From NCBI GenBank assembly GCA_041389885.1, contig JAWKRB010000011.1, positions 1-64,000 on the forward strand: 64,000 nucleotides of DNA. Direction: 5' to 3'. The notes beneath the pieces were generated by a model. The model saw only the letters and a list, made by a program, of their open reading frames with translations, ran no database searches and had not been told where the DNA came from. Source of the DNA: JAWKRB01 sp041389885 (GTDB taxonomy: Bacteria; Myxococcota_A; Polyangia; Polyangiales; Ga0077539). Positions within the stretch are counted from its first letter, which is position 1. The number at the start of each line of letters is the position of its first letter. The position numbers were made by a program, and so were the translations under genes. Below, piece by piece: positions 1 to 7,214 of this stretch.

Positions 1-822
1 GTGGGTCGCGTCCGCGACGGGCGAGTCGAGTGCCCCTACCACGGCTGGCAGTGGGACCGAGACGGCGTCGGGCGGGTGCCCGCCTCTCCCCGGCACTGCC
101 CGAAGATGACCTCCCTCGACGCGGTCGCGCGCGACGGCGCCGTGTGGGTGCGTCGCCGCGGCGCGAGCACGCGCTTCCCCGCGCTCGACGTGGCGGGTTG
201 GTGGTGCTTCGCGCGGCACCGCCTGCGGGTCAGCGCGCCGCTGGAGCTGGTGCTCGACAACTTCATCGAGGTCGAGCACACGCCCACGACGCACCTGGTG
301 CTGGGGTACGCCAGCGAGTCGATGGCCGAGGTCGAGACGCGCACGACGCTCCGCGACGACGCCGTCGAGGTCTACAACAAGGGGCGGCAGAAGCCCCTCC
401 CGCGGCCGCTCCGCGCCCTCCTCGGTCTGGCCTCAGACGACGACTTCGTCGACCACTGGGTGACCCGCTTCTCGCCGGTCTACACGGTGTACGAGCAGTA
501 TCACCTGGGTCGCGCAGACGGCGCGCTGCGCCCCGCGAGGCTGCGCATCGCGGTGTTCTTCAACCCCGTCGACGAGGGCGCGACCGAGCTCGTGGTGCTC
601 GCCTACGCGTCGCAGCCGCCCTGGGGTCGCCTCGGCGCCAACGCCGCCGCGTACCCCCTCGTGCGGGCGCTGCTCGTCGAGGAGCTGCGCCGTGACAAGG
701 CGATGATCGAGTCCCTCGCCGACAAGCGCACGGGCCTCGAAGGCGCGTCGCTGGGGCGCTTCGACAAGGCGCTCGTCGCGTGCCGCGCGCGCATCGAGCG
801 GATCTACCGCGGCGGTGTGTGA
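1..822 (+). CDS. Rieske-type aromatic ring-hydroxylating oxygenase, alpha subunit (5' truncated)
   Basis: The gene runs in from the left edge. The second half of a Rieske [2Fe-2S] ligand pair (CPYHGW) is visible at residues 11-16, but the first Cys-x-His half is missing, so the true start lies outside the window. The rest has the character of a ring-hydroxylating oxygenase catalytic domain, including DNFIEVEHTPTTH near residue 85, where the family places iron-binding His residues. Such enzymes hydroxylate aromatic or sterol-like substrates using electrons from a ferredoxin reductase. The substrate cannot be read from this piece. It is followed closely by a cytochrome c lipoprotein gene. Confidence 0.8.
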   Translation: MGRVRDGRVECPYHGWQWDRDGVGRVPASPRHCPKMTSLDAVARDGAVWVRRRGASTRFPALDVAGWWCFARHRLRVSAPLELVLDNFIEVEHTPTTHLVLGYASESMAEVETRTTLRDDAVEVYNKGRQKPLPRPLRALLGLASDDDFVDHWVTRFSPVYTVYEQYHLGRADGALRPARLRIAVFFNPVDEGATELVVLAYASQPPWGRLGANAAAYPLVRALLVEELRRDKAMIESLADKRTGLEGASLGRFDKALVACRARIERIYRGGV

Positions 823-862
823 CTCGGTTGCGCGGGTAGGCTCCGCGTGGTTTGGTCCGACG

Positions 863-1333
863 ATGCGCTCGCGCTTGAGCCTCGCAGTCTTCTTCTCTTT
901 CACCCTCTTCGCCGCGTGCTCCAGCGACCCCGTCGTCGGCGTCGACGCGGCCACACAGACCGACGCGTCGGCGAGCGACGCGATCGATCAGGCCGAGCTC
1001 ATCCGCCGCGGCAGAGTCTCGGCGGCGCTCTGCGCCTTCTGTCATCAAGACCTCCAGGGGCGCTTCGCGGGCCAGACCACGCCTCGCCCGATGAGCACGC
1101 AGTACGGCTCCAACCTCACCCCCGACCGCGAGACCGGCCTCGGCGCGTGGACCGACGAGGAGATCACCCGCGCGGTGCGCACCGGCGTCGCCCGCGACGG
1201 GCGCACGCTCTGCAACCTGATGACCCGCTACACCGACGGGATGCTCACCGACGAGAGCCTCCGCGGCATCATCGCGTTCTTGCGCAGCGTCGAGCCGGTG
1301 CGTCAGCAGATCCCGCAGAGCACCTGCCCCTGA
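863..1333 (+). CDS. Monohaem cytochrome c lipoprotein
   Basis: A 156-residue protein if the ATG at 863 is used; this start places a hydrophobic stretch ending in AACSS, a lipobox, at residues 8-21. A GTG-type start at 815 overlapping the previous gene is possible but would put charged residues ahead of the signal. A single haem-binding CAFCH motif sits near residue 60, and a downstream PRPMSTQYGSNLTPD segment probably supplies the axial Met. It is likely a membrane-anchored electron carrier of the cytochrome c class I type, perhaps serving an oxidase or dehydrogenase. The partner enzyme is not evident. Confidence 0.82.
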   Translation: MRSRLSLAVFFSFTLFAACSSDPVVGVDAATQTDASASDAIDQAELIRRGRVSAALCAFCHQDLQGRFAGQTTPRPMSTQYGSNLTPDRETGLGAWTDEEITRAVRTGVARDGRTLCNLMTRYTDGMLTDESLRGIIAFLRSVEPVRQQIPQSTCP

Positions 1334-1339
1334 GCGGCG

Positions 1340-1999
1340 CTACGCCCGCGCGAGGGCGTGCAGCTCGCCCGAGGGCACGACCCGCACGCCCCTGGCGGGC
1401 GCCGCCGCGAGCCGCTCCATCGCGGCTGCGACCACCGACGCCTCGATGGGGCGCGACGAGACCCAGCCGAGCAGCGGCGCGAGGGCCCTCGACGCGACGA
1501 TCGCCGCGCGCTCGCCGGGGCGCGACTCGCTGCGGTCTCCGAGGAGGAGCGAGGGCTGCAGCACCGTCAGCGCGTCGAAGCCCAGCGCCGCGAGCGACGC
1601 CTCGACCTCGCCCTTGACGCGGTTGTAGAAGACCCGCGAGCGGGCGTTCGCGCCCAGGGCGGTGACCACGAGGAAGTGACGCACGCCCGAGGCGAGGGCC
1701 TCGCGGGCGAAGGCGACGACGGCGTCGTGGTCCACGGCGCGAAAGGCGGCCTCGCTCCCGGCGCGCTTGAGGGTGGTGCCGAGGCAGCAGAAGGCGAGGT
1801 CGGCGGCCGGGAGCTTCACGTCGTCGAGGCGGCTGAAATCGACCTCGACCTGCGTCAGTCGGGGGTGCTCGCGGTCGAGGCGGCGGCGGCCGAGCGAGAC
1901 GACCTCGAGGGCGCCGCCGTCCTGGAGCAGCAGGTCGAGGAGCTGTCCGCCGACGAGCCCCGAGGCGCCGGCGAGGAGGGCTTTCTTTGCGGGTTGCAC
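1340..1999 (-). CDS. NAD(P)-binding Rossmann-fold protein (atypical SDR, HTATIP2/YbjT-like)
   Basis: A 219-residue protein if started at the GTG at 1999, just before KKALLAGASGLVGGQLL; this is the dinucleotide-binding GxxGxxG motif expected at the extreme N-terminus of the family. Upstream in-frame codons are Arg-rich and non-conserved, so a longer start is unlikely. The middle contains FCCLGTTLKRAG and a VTALGANARSRVFYNRVKGEVE segment; the Y-N-R-V-K-G part resembles the active-site YxxxK of atypical short-chain dehydrogenases. The substrate is unknown. It is convergent with the cytochrome gene. Confidence 0.78.
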   Translation of the reverse strand: MQPAKKALLAGASGLVGGQLLDLLLQDGGALEVVSLGRRRLDREHPRLTQVEVDFSRLDDVKLPAADLAFCCLGTTLKRAGSEAAFRAVDHDAVVAFAREALASGVRHFLVVTALGANARSRVFYNRVKGEVEASLAALGFDALTVLQPSLLLGDRSESRPGERAAIVASRALAPLLGWVSSRPIEASVVAAAMERLAAAPARGVRVVPSGELHALARA

Positions 2000-2122
2000 G
2001 GGCGTGAGGATGCACTCCCTTCGGCGCGCCCGCCACGCGTGATAGAAGCGAGGAATGGCCCCGGGTCGAGGTGTTCCTCGGCGGCCCGAACGGATGTTTC
2101 GACACCCATAGAGCGGCGGACC

Positions 2123-2869
2123 ATGACGGTTGACGAGTGGAAGTGTCCTCACTGTGGCGCGCGCGCACGCGATCAGGGCAACTGCGTACGCTGCGGCCGC
2201 GGGGCAGAGGCTCCGACCGACGCGGTGCTCACCCGGCCGCCGCCGCAGATCTCAGGCGCCCGGGGCGTGCGGCCCTCGGGGCCGGGCGCGAAGTTTCGTC
2301 GACGGCACGCGGGGGGCACCTCCGGGCCCCCCAGGGTGAGGGTCGCGGCCGAGCGCGGCAAGGCGCCGATCACGCTCCCTCCGGGCAAGGTGGGAGGGGT
2401 CTTTCGGCGGCGGAGCGTCGAGCGAGACGTGGACCGCCTGCAGACCTTCGAGTGGACCGACGAGGAGATCGTCGAGCTCGCGCGCCGGCTGCTGGGGAGC
2501 TTCGACGACCTCTACCTCGCGCCGGAGATTCCCGAAGAGAAGCTCGAGGGGTTCTACCGGTCCAGGGGGGAGCTCGCGTCGGAGAGCGACCGGGTGCTGG
2601 TGCTCTTCGACGACCGGCTCTTCGGCGGCGTCGGCGACGGCTTCGCGCTGACCTCGCAGAGCTTTCACTGGAAGAACGCCGGAGAGCTCCCGCAGCGCGC
2701 GAATTGGGACGAAATTGATCCCGCGGCGCTCGCGTACCAAGACGACACCTGCGCCGTCTGTCTAGAGGACGGCGAGGTGCAGCTCGCGCACAAGAACACC
2801 GCGGTCCTCGCGCCTCGACTCCTCGAGCTGATCGCGTGCCTCGCGGCCCTCGCCCAAGACGACGAATGA
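2123..2869 (+). CDS. Zinc-ribbon protein of unknown function
   Basis: A 248-residue protein from the ATG at 2123. The first 25 residues form a zinc ribbon (CPHCG then CVRCG). A basic, Pro/Gly-rich linker follows, then an acidic helical region and a C-terminal beta-rich segment containing LFDDRLFGGVGDGFALTS and SFHWKN. That pattern recalls short domains in which a protein folds against a membrane or partner (PH-like), but the match is only by eye. Near the end there is a CAVCLEDG pair. It is divergent from the Rossmann-fold gene and followed after 20 bases by a lipoprotein gene. Confidence 0.7.
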   Translation: MTVDEWKCPHCGARARDQGNCVRCGRGAEAPTDAVLTRPPPQISGARGVRPSGPGAKFRRRHAGGTSGPPRVRVAAERGKAPITLPPGKVGGVFRRRSVERDVDRLQTFEWTDEEIVELARRLLGSFDDLYLAPEIPEEKLEGFYRSRGELASESDRVLVLFDDRLFGGVGDGFALTSQSFHWKNAGELPQRANWDEIDPAALAYQDDTCAVCLEDGEVQLAHKNTAVLAPRLLELIACLAALAQDDE

Positions 2870-2889
2870 ACCCCCCGCACGGAGCCTCT

Positions 2890-3378
2890 ATGTCCACCCT
2901 CGCGCGCGCGGCGCTCGTCGCGCTGTCTCTGCTCGGATGCAACCGCCGTGAGACCTCAACCACCGAGCCGAGCGAGACCACCACGGTGCCGACCACGGTG
3001 CCCGCGCCCGACGTCGCGCCGATCCCCGTGGCGCCGATCCCTGTGGCGGCCGCGGCCGTCGACGCCGGGGCGCCGGTGATGCCCACGGCGCCGGGTCCCA
3101 ACGCGCTCACCCCCGACAGCTCGGTCGCGACCGGCGCCGTCGAGCCTTCGACGCCGCCTCCCGCCGACCCGATGCCCGCGCCCGCGCCGACGCCCGCGCC
3201 CGAGAGCCCCGCGCAGGCTCAGCCCTCGACCGCGCCCGCCGCGGGCACCGGGAGCGCCGCGCGCAACACCGAGCTGCTGAACGTCCCCGGGGTCGGCCCC
3301 GTGCGCGTTCGCCAGCAGCGTGACACGACGTCGGTGAACGTCGGGGGCATTCGCATCAACCTCCCGATGCAGCGCTGA
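2890..3378 (+). CDS. Pro/Ala-rich lipoprotein, hypothetical
   Basis: A 162-residue protein beginning STLARAALVALSLLGC, a clear lipoprotein signal with Cys at about residue 17. The body is a low-complexity Ala/Pro/Thr linker, followed by a short conserved-looking tail (NTELLNVPGVGPVRV) of about 40 residues. The architecture suggests a lipid-anchored flexible stalk carrying a small terminal module. An in-frame ATG at 2866 would overlap the previous gene and bury the signal sequence, so 2890 is preferred. No function can be assigned. The gene ends five bases from the convergent end of the next gene. Confidence 0.68.
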   Translation: MSTLARAALVALSLLGCNRRETSTTEPSETTTVPTTVPAPDVAPIPVAPIPVAAAAVDAGAPVMPTAPGPNALTPDSSVATGAVEPSTPPPADPMPAPAPTPAPESPAQAQPSTAPAAGTGSAARNTELLNVPGVGPVRVRQQRDTTSVNVGGIRINLPMQR

Positions 3379-3382
3379 GCGC

Positions 3383-4546
3383 TCAGCGCCGCGCGGGGGG
3401 CGGGAGCGCCTGCGTGTAGCGCTTCACCATCCGCTGCGCGAAGCGCTCCGCGCTCAGCCCGAGGGCCTCGCGCACGGGGCCCGCGCGGAGCGCCTTGCGG
3501 AGCCTCGCAGGGACCTTCTCCGCGAGCCCGTCGAGCCCGCCGGGCAGGTGCTCGTGGAGGCCGCAGAGCGCGCGCAGGTAGCCCTGCCACGACGGCGACG
3601 ACGCGTGCCCCTCGAGCAGCGCCGAGACCACCGCGGCGTGGCCCCCGAGCGCCTCGCCCTCGCTCTCGGGCGCGAGCAGCGGGTCGCGGGCGATCGAGGC
3701 GCCCCAGTCGTCGAAGAACGGGCCGATGCCCAGCAGGAGGCTCCGGCCGAGGCGCAGCGGCCGCGCCGCCCGCAGCGCGAGAAAGCGGTGGTTCTCGCTC
3801 GCGGTGACCCGCTTGTTCACCTCCGACACGCGAAGGAACCTCGCGTCGGCGACGGCGGCCTCGTCGTGGCCCAGCCGCCCGTAGCGCCGCTTGATCTGCG
3901 CGGCGCGCTCGCTGCGGGAGGGCCACTCGGTCACCACCCGAGAGAGGTCGCCGAGGTTGTGCGCGACCGTCGGAGCGAGGCGCAGGGCGTCGAGCTCGCG
4001 GCCCCTCGCGTCGCTCACCGCGTCGAAGGCCGCGGCGTGCCTCGAGAGCAGCGCGTCGATGCTCGCGACGAGCCGCTCGATCTGGTCCTCGGCGCCGAGC
4101 TCGAGCGCCCGCCCGAGGGCGCCGGCGCGCACCGAGAGCAGCTCGCCATCGTGCCCGCTCAGGCTCCCCGCCGCCGTGCGCAGAACGCGCGCCGAGACCT
4201 GGCTCGCGTCCCAGGCGGTCCACGCCTCCACCGCGTCGACGCCGTGGCGCAGGGTCTCGACGTCGGGGCACGCCTGCCACGCGTGGTGGCGAATGTGGCT
4301 GTCGACGTCGGTGGGCACGAAGGTCGCGACGGTGGCGAAGTGCGCCGCCAGGAGCAGCCGAAAGTACCGCCACGACCCGTCGTGCCCGTGGGGCGTCTCG
4401 GGGGCGTCGAGGAGCGCGCGCCGCCACGAATTCGAGGGCCCTTCGACGGGGCCGTCGAGGCACCAGGAGGCCGTGTTCTTCACCTGCGCGAGCAGGGTCT
4501 CAGGAGCGACGCCGCGAAGTGACACGCCGACGGCACACCACGTCAC
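3383..4546 (-). CDS. Unrecognised protein linked to pqqDE
   Basis: A 387-residue protein if the GTG at 4546 is used (a GTG at 4525 is an alternative). It starts 32 bases downstream of pqqE on the same strand, so it is probably cotranscribed with pqqD and pqqE. There is no signal peptide and no membrane segment. It looks mostly helical, with clusters of Trp, His and Arg (SWRYFRLLLAAHFATVATFV, HIRHHAW, SENHRFLALRAARPL, GIGPFFDDWGASIARDP). No family was recognised; it does not resemble PqqC, PqqF or PqqG by eye. A role connected with PQQ is inferred only from position. Confidence 0.6.
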   Translation of the reverse strand: MTWCAVGVSLRGVAPETLLAQVKNTASWCLDGPVEGPSNSWRRALLDAPETPHGHDGSWRYFRLLLAAHFATVATFVPTDVDSHIRHHAWQACPDVETLRHGVDAVEAWTAWDASQVSARVLRTAAGSLSGHDGELLSVRAGALGRALELGAEDQIERLVASIDALLSRHAAAFDAVSDARGRELDALRLAPTVAHNLGDLSRVVTEWPSRSERAAQIKRRYGRLGHDEAAVADARFLRVSEVNKRVTASENHRFLALRAARPLRLGRSLLLGIGPFFDDWGASIARDPLLAPESEGEALGGHAAVVSALLEGHASSPSWQGYLRALCGLHEHLPGGLDGLAEKVPARLRKALRAGPVREALGLSAERFAQRMVKRYTQALPPPARR

Positions 4547-4578
4547 GCGCGGCCCTGTCAACGACGATGGCCGGCGCG

Positions 4579-5661
4579 CTACCGACCGCGCCGCGCGTCG
4601 ATGCGGTAGACGACCGGCGCGGGCTGGGCGCGGCCGCTCAGCCGCGCGGCGGAGATCAACGCGTGCTGCGGGCTCTTCGCGCAGGCCGGGTCGGCCTCGG
4701 CGCCGTCGCCGGTGAGCGCGAAGGCCTGGCATCGGCAGCCGCCGAAATCTTCGTCGCGCCGCGCGCAGCTCACGCAGGGCTCGCGCATCCAGGCCGTGCC
4801 ACGGTAGCGGTTGAAGTCGCGTCCCTCGTACCAGATCTCCCGCAGGGGCCGCGCGAGCACGCGGTCGCGCGCGAGGTCAGGGAACACCTGCGCGCCCGCG
4901 CAGGGCAGCGCGACGCCGTCGGGGGTCACGGTGATGAAGCGCCGACCCCAGCCGTCGTTGCAGGGCGAGGGGAGGTCGGCGAACCAGTCGGGCATCACCC
5001 AGATCACCTCGCAGCGGCCGCGCAGGCGGACGCGCGCCTCGGCGGCGACGTCGGCGTTGCGCGCCACCTGCTCGCGCGTGGGCATGAGCGCCTCGCGGTT
5101 GACCCGCGCGCTGCCGTGATACTGCGTGTTCGCGAGCTCGAGGCGCTCGGCGCCGACGCGCTCGGCGAGGTCGATGAACCCCGCGGTCTGGTCGATGTTC
5201 GCGCGGTGGAGCACGGCGTTGAGCGAGAGCGCCGCGCCGGCCTCGCGCACCCACCCGCAGGCGAGGAGCTTGCGCGCGTGGACCTCGACGCCCGCGAGGA
5301 CGTCCGCGGCGGACGCGTCGAGGTCCTGCACGCTGATCTGCACGTGGTCGACGCCCGCGTCGACGAGGCGCTCGAGCCGCGCGCGCTCGAGCCCCCACGC
5401 CGAGGTGATGAGGTTCACGTAGAGCCCCGCGTCGCGCGCCGAGGCGACGATCGACTCCAGGTCCGCGCGGAGCAGCGGCTCTCCGCCCGAGAGGTGAACG
5501 TGCAGCACGCCGAGCGCGGCGGCCTCGGCGAACACCCGCGACCAGTCGGCCGCGGCGAGCGCGTCGGCGTGGTCGCGCCAGGAGGTCGGGTTGGAGCAGT
5601 AGCCGCACCGCAGGGGGCAGCGGTAGGTCAGCTCGGCGACGAGGGCGAGGGGAGGGGTCAC
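4579..5661 (-). CDS. pqqE: PqqE, PqqA peptide cyclase (radical SAM/SPASM)
   Basis: A 360-residue radical SAM enzyme that links the Glu and Tyr side chains of the PqqA precursor, the first step of pyrroloquinoline quinone synthesis. The CxxxCxxC cluster site (CPLRCGYC) is at about residues 15-22, followed by LSGGEPLLR. The C-terminal SPASM segment has the PqqE-typical CVSCARRDEDFGGCRCQAF, with later Cys near SPQH for auxiliary iron-sulfur clusters. The ATG overlaps the pqqD stop codon by four bases, the usual translational coupling of PqqD (peptide chaperone) and PqqE. Confidence 0.96.
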   Translation of the reverse strand: MTPPLALVAELTYRCPLRCGYCSNPTSWRDHADALAAADWSRVFAEAAALGVLHVHLSGGEPLLRADLESIVASARDAGLYVNLITSAWGLERARLERLVDAGVDHVQISVQDLDASAADVLAGVEVHARKLLACGWVREAGAALSLNAVLHRANIDQTAGFIDLAERVGAERLELANTQYHGSARVNREALMPTREQVARNADVAAEARVRLRGRCEVIWVMPDWFADLPSPCNDGWGRRFITVTPDGVALPCAGAQVFPDLARDRVLARPLREIWYEGRDFNRYRGTAWMREPCVSCARRDEDFGGCRCQAFALTGDGAEADPACAKSPQHALISAARLSGRAQPAPVVYRIDARRGR

Positions 5662-5948
5662 GGCGCGGCCCCCACGCCCTCGACGAAGCCCCGCGCGCCG
5701 AGCCGCTCGAGCAGCGCGCGCACGTCGTCGAGCACCACCGACGGGTCAGGCGCGCCGTGCCGCTGGGCGAGCTCGTCGGCGATGCGCCGGAGCGTGCGCG
5801 CGCCGTCGACCAGCGCGAGCACCTCCGCCGCGCTCTCGTTCAGCACCAGCACGCCCTCAGGAAAGAGCAGCACGTGGCCGCCGCGGGCGGGGTCGGCGCG
5901 CAGGCGCACGCGGCGAGCCAGGCGTGGGGCGTTCGCGTCGTCGGTCAC
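5658..5948 (-). CDS. pqqD: PqqD, PqqA-binding chaperone
   Basis: A 96-residue protein from a GTG at 5948; the longer in-frame extension upstream is not family-like and would push into the pqqA promoter region. The core reads RLRADPARGGHVLLFPEGVLVLNESAAEVL and then LVDGARTLRRIADELAQRH, the compact winged-helix PqqD pattern that binds PqqA and presents it to PqqE. The stop overlaps the start of pqqE. It is divergent from pqqA across a 119-base gap. Confidence 0.92.
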   Translation of the reverse strand: MTDDANAPRLARRVRLRADPARGGHVLLFPEGVLVLNESAAEVLALVDGARTLRRIADELAQRHGAPDPSVVLDDVRALLERLGARGFVEGVGAAP

Positions 5949-5998
5949 GCCAGAGCCATACGTTTCTTGACGCTCCGCCGCCAGCGCCGTCGTCTCGC

Positions 5999-6028
5999 TT
6001 GACCGAGGGGCCGCAGGGTCACTAGGTT
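5999..6028 (+). promoter_or_regulatory. Candidate sigma-70-type promoter for pqqAB
   Basis: TTGACC at 5999-6004 is followed by an 18-base spacer and TAGGTT at 6023-6028. Transcription would begin near 6035, and a GAGGAG ribosome-binding site lies at 6051-6056, eleven bases before the pqqA ATG. The -10 element is weak (three of six consensus bases). It is supported mainly by position in the divergent gap. Confidence 0.35.
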
Positions 6029-6067
6029 CGCGGGGCGTCCCTGACGTCACGAGGAGCTCGACACCCC

Positions 6068-6214
6068 ATGAAGAACCAACGACAGCGCAACAACACCGAG
6101 CCGAAGCGCGGCGAGACCGCGACGGCGCCCTCCCGGGGGACCTGGACCCGCCCTGACTTCACCGAGGTGCTGGTCTGCGCAGAGATCGGCGCCTACGCGT
6201 TTCGCGCGAGCTGA
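6068..6214 (+). CDS. pqqA: PqqA, PQQ precursor peptide
   Basis: A 48-residue ribosomally made precursor. The C-terminal half, beginning TWTRPDFTEVLVCAEIGAYA, matches the PqqA pattern: a Trp-Thr/Lys-Pro-Asp/Glu-Phe entry followed by the Glu-x3-Tyr pair (E39 and Y43) that PqqE crosslinks and that becomes the quinone. The first 24 residues (KNQRQRNNTEPKRGETATAP and flanks) are a basic, polar extension; most known PqqA peptides are about 23-39 residues and lack most of this. It is followed 15 bases later by pqqB and lies divergent to pqqDE. Confidence 0.9.
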   Translation: MKNQRQRNNTEPKRGETATAPSRGTWTRPDFTEVLVCAEIGAYAFRAS

Positions 6215-6229
6215 CGCGTCGCGCGCGCC

Positions 6230-7162
6230 ATGCGAATCCTCGTCCTCGGCTCCGGCGCGGGCGGCGGTCTCCCTCAGTGGAACTGCGGCTGCCCGGGTTG
6301 CCGCGCGGCCCGTGAGGGCCACCCCGAGGTGACCCCTCGAAGCCAGTCGTCCATCGCCGTGAGCGCCGACGGCGAGCGCTGGCTCTTGATCAACGCCTCG
6401 CCCGACGTGCGCAGCCAGCTCGCCGCCGCTCCGGCCCTGCACCCCAAGGCGCTGCGGCACTCGCCGGTCGAGGCCGTGGCGTTGAGCAACGCCGACATCG
6501 ACCATTGCCTCGGGCTGGTGGTGCTCCGCGAGGGCGGCGCGCCGCCGATCTACGGCACGAGGCGCACCGAGCGGGCGCTGCGCGAGGGGCTCCGCATCCT
6601 CCCGGTGCTCGGCGCGTACGGCGCGGTGCAATTCCGCCCCGTGAGGCTCGACGAGGAGATCGCCTTCGCCGACCGGGAGGGCCGCCCCCTGGGGGTGACC
6701 GGGAGGGCCTTCGCGGTGGCGAGCAAGCCGCCGCCGTACATGCTCCCCCTGCTCAGCGGCGACGAGGCCCGCGATGACCTCGCGGGAGACACCGTGGCCT
6801 GGGTGCTCCGGCAGGGAGGCGGCCCCTCCGTGGTCTACGTGCCCGGCGTGAAGGTGCTCGACGAGCGGCTTCGGCGCGAGGTCGCCGCCTCGGCGCTCAC
6901 GCTCATCGACGGGACCTTCTGGCGCGACGACGAGCTCACGTCCCTCGGCGCGTCGACCAAGACCGCGAGGGACATGGGGCACGCCCCCCTCGACGGCGCC
7001 GGCGGGATGACGGAGTTCCTCGAGTCGATCCCAGGTCCGCGTAAAGTGTTGATTCATATCAATAATTCAAACCCCATCCTCTGGGAGCGGGGCGAGGCCC
7101 GCGCGTCGGTCGAGGCTCGAGGCGTCGCCGTCTCTCACGACGGCCTCGCCCTCGAGGTCTGA
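6230..7162 (+). CDS. pqqB: PqqB, metallo-beta-lactamase-fold oxygenase of PQQ synthesis
   Basis: A 310-residue protein of family-typical length. It opens with MRILVLGSGAGGGLPQWNC and the Cys pattern CGCPGC, and has the PqqB metal-site variant SNADIDHCLGL near residues 84-94. PqqB is known to hydroxylate the tyrosine-derived part of the crosslinked PqqA dipeptide. No signal peptide is present, so it is cytoplasmic. It sits 15 bases downstream of pqqA and is almost certainly cotranscribed with it. Confidence 0.95.
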   Translation: MRILVLGSGAGGGLPQWNCGCPGCRAAREGHPEVTPRSQSSIAVSADGERWLLINASPDVRSQLAAAPALHPKALRHSPVEAVALSNADIDHCLGLVVLREGGAPPIYGTRRTERALREGLRILPVLGAYGAVQFRPVRLDEEIAFADREGRPLGVTGRAFAVASKPPPYMLPLLSGDEARDDLAGDTVAWVLRQGGGPSVVYVPGVKVLDERLRREVAASALTLIDGTFWRDDELTSLGASTKTARDMGHAPLDGAGGMTEFLESIPGPRKVLIHINNSNPILWERGEARASVEARGVAVSHDGLALEV

Positions 7163-7214
7163 CGGCGGTCGGCTCGCTCGCGCGCGCGGTGACAATCGCG
7201 GTACGCTGCGCGAG

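Noticed and set aside
1358..2122. A long N-terminal extension of the zinc-ribbon protein.
   Set aside because: It lies antisense to the Rossmann-fold gene and is compositionally a shadow; the zinc ribbon starts immediately after the ATG at 2123.
6042..6049. TGACGTCA palindrome before pqqA.
   Set aside because: An eight-base palindrome in GC-rich DNA is expected by chance, and it lies downstream of the proposed promoter without a repeated partner.
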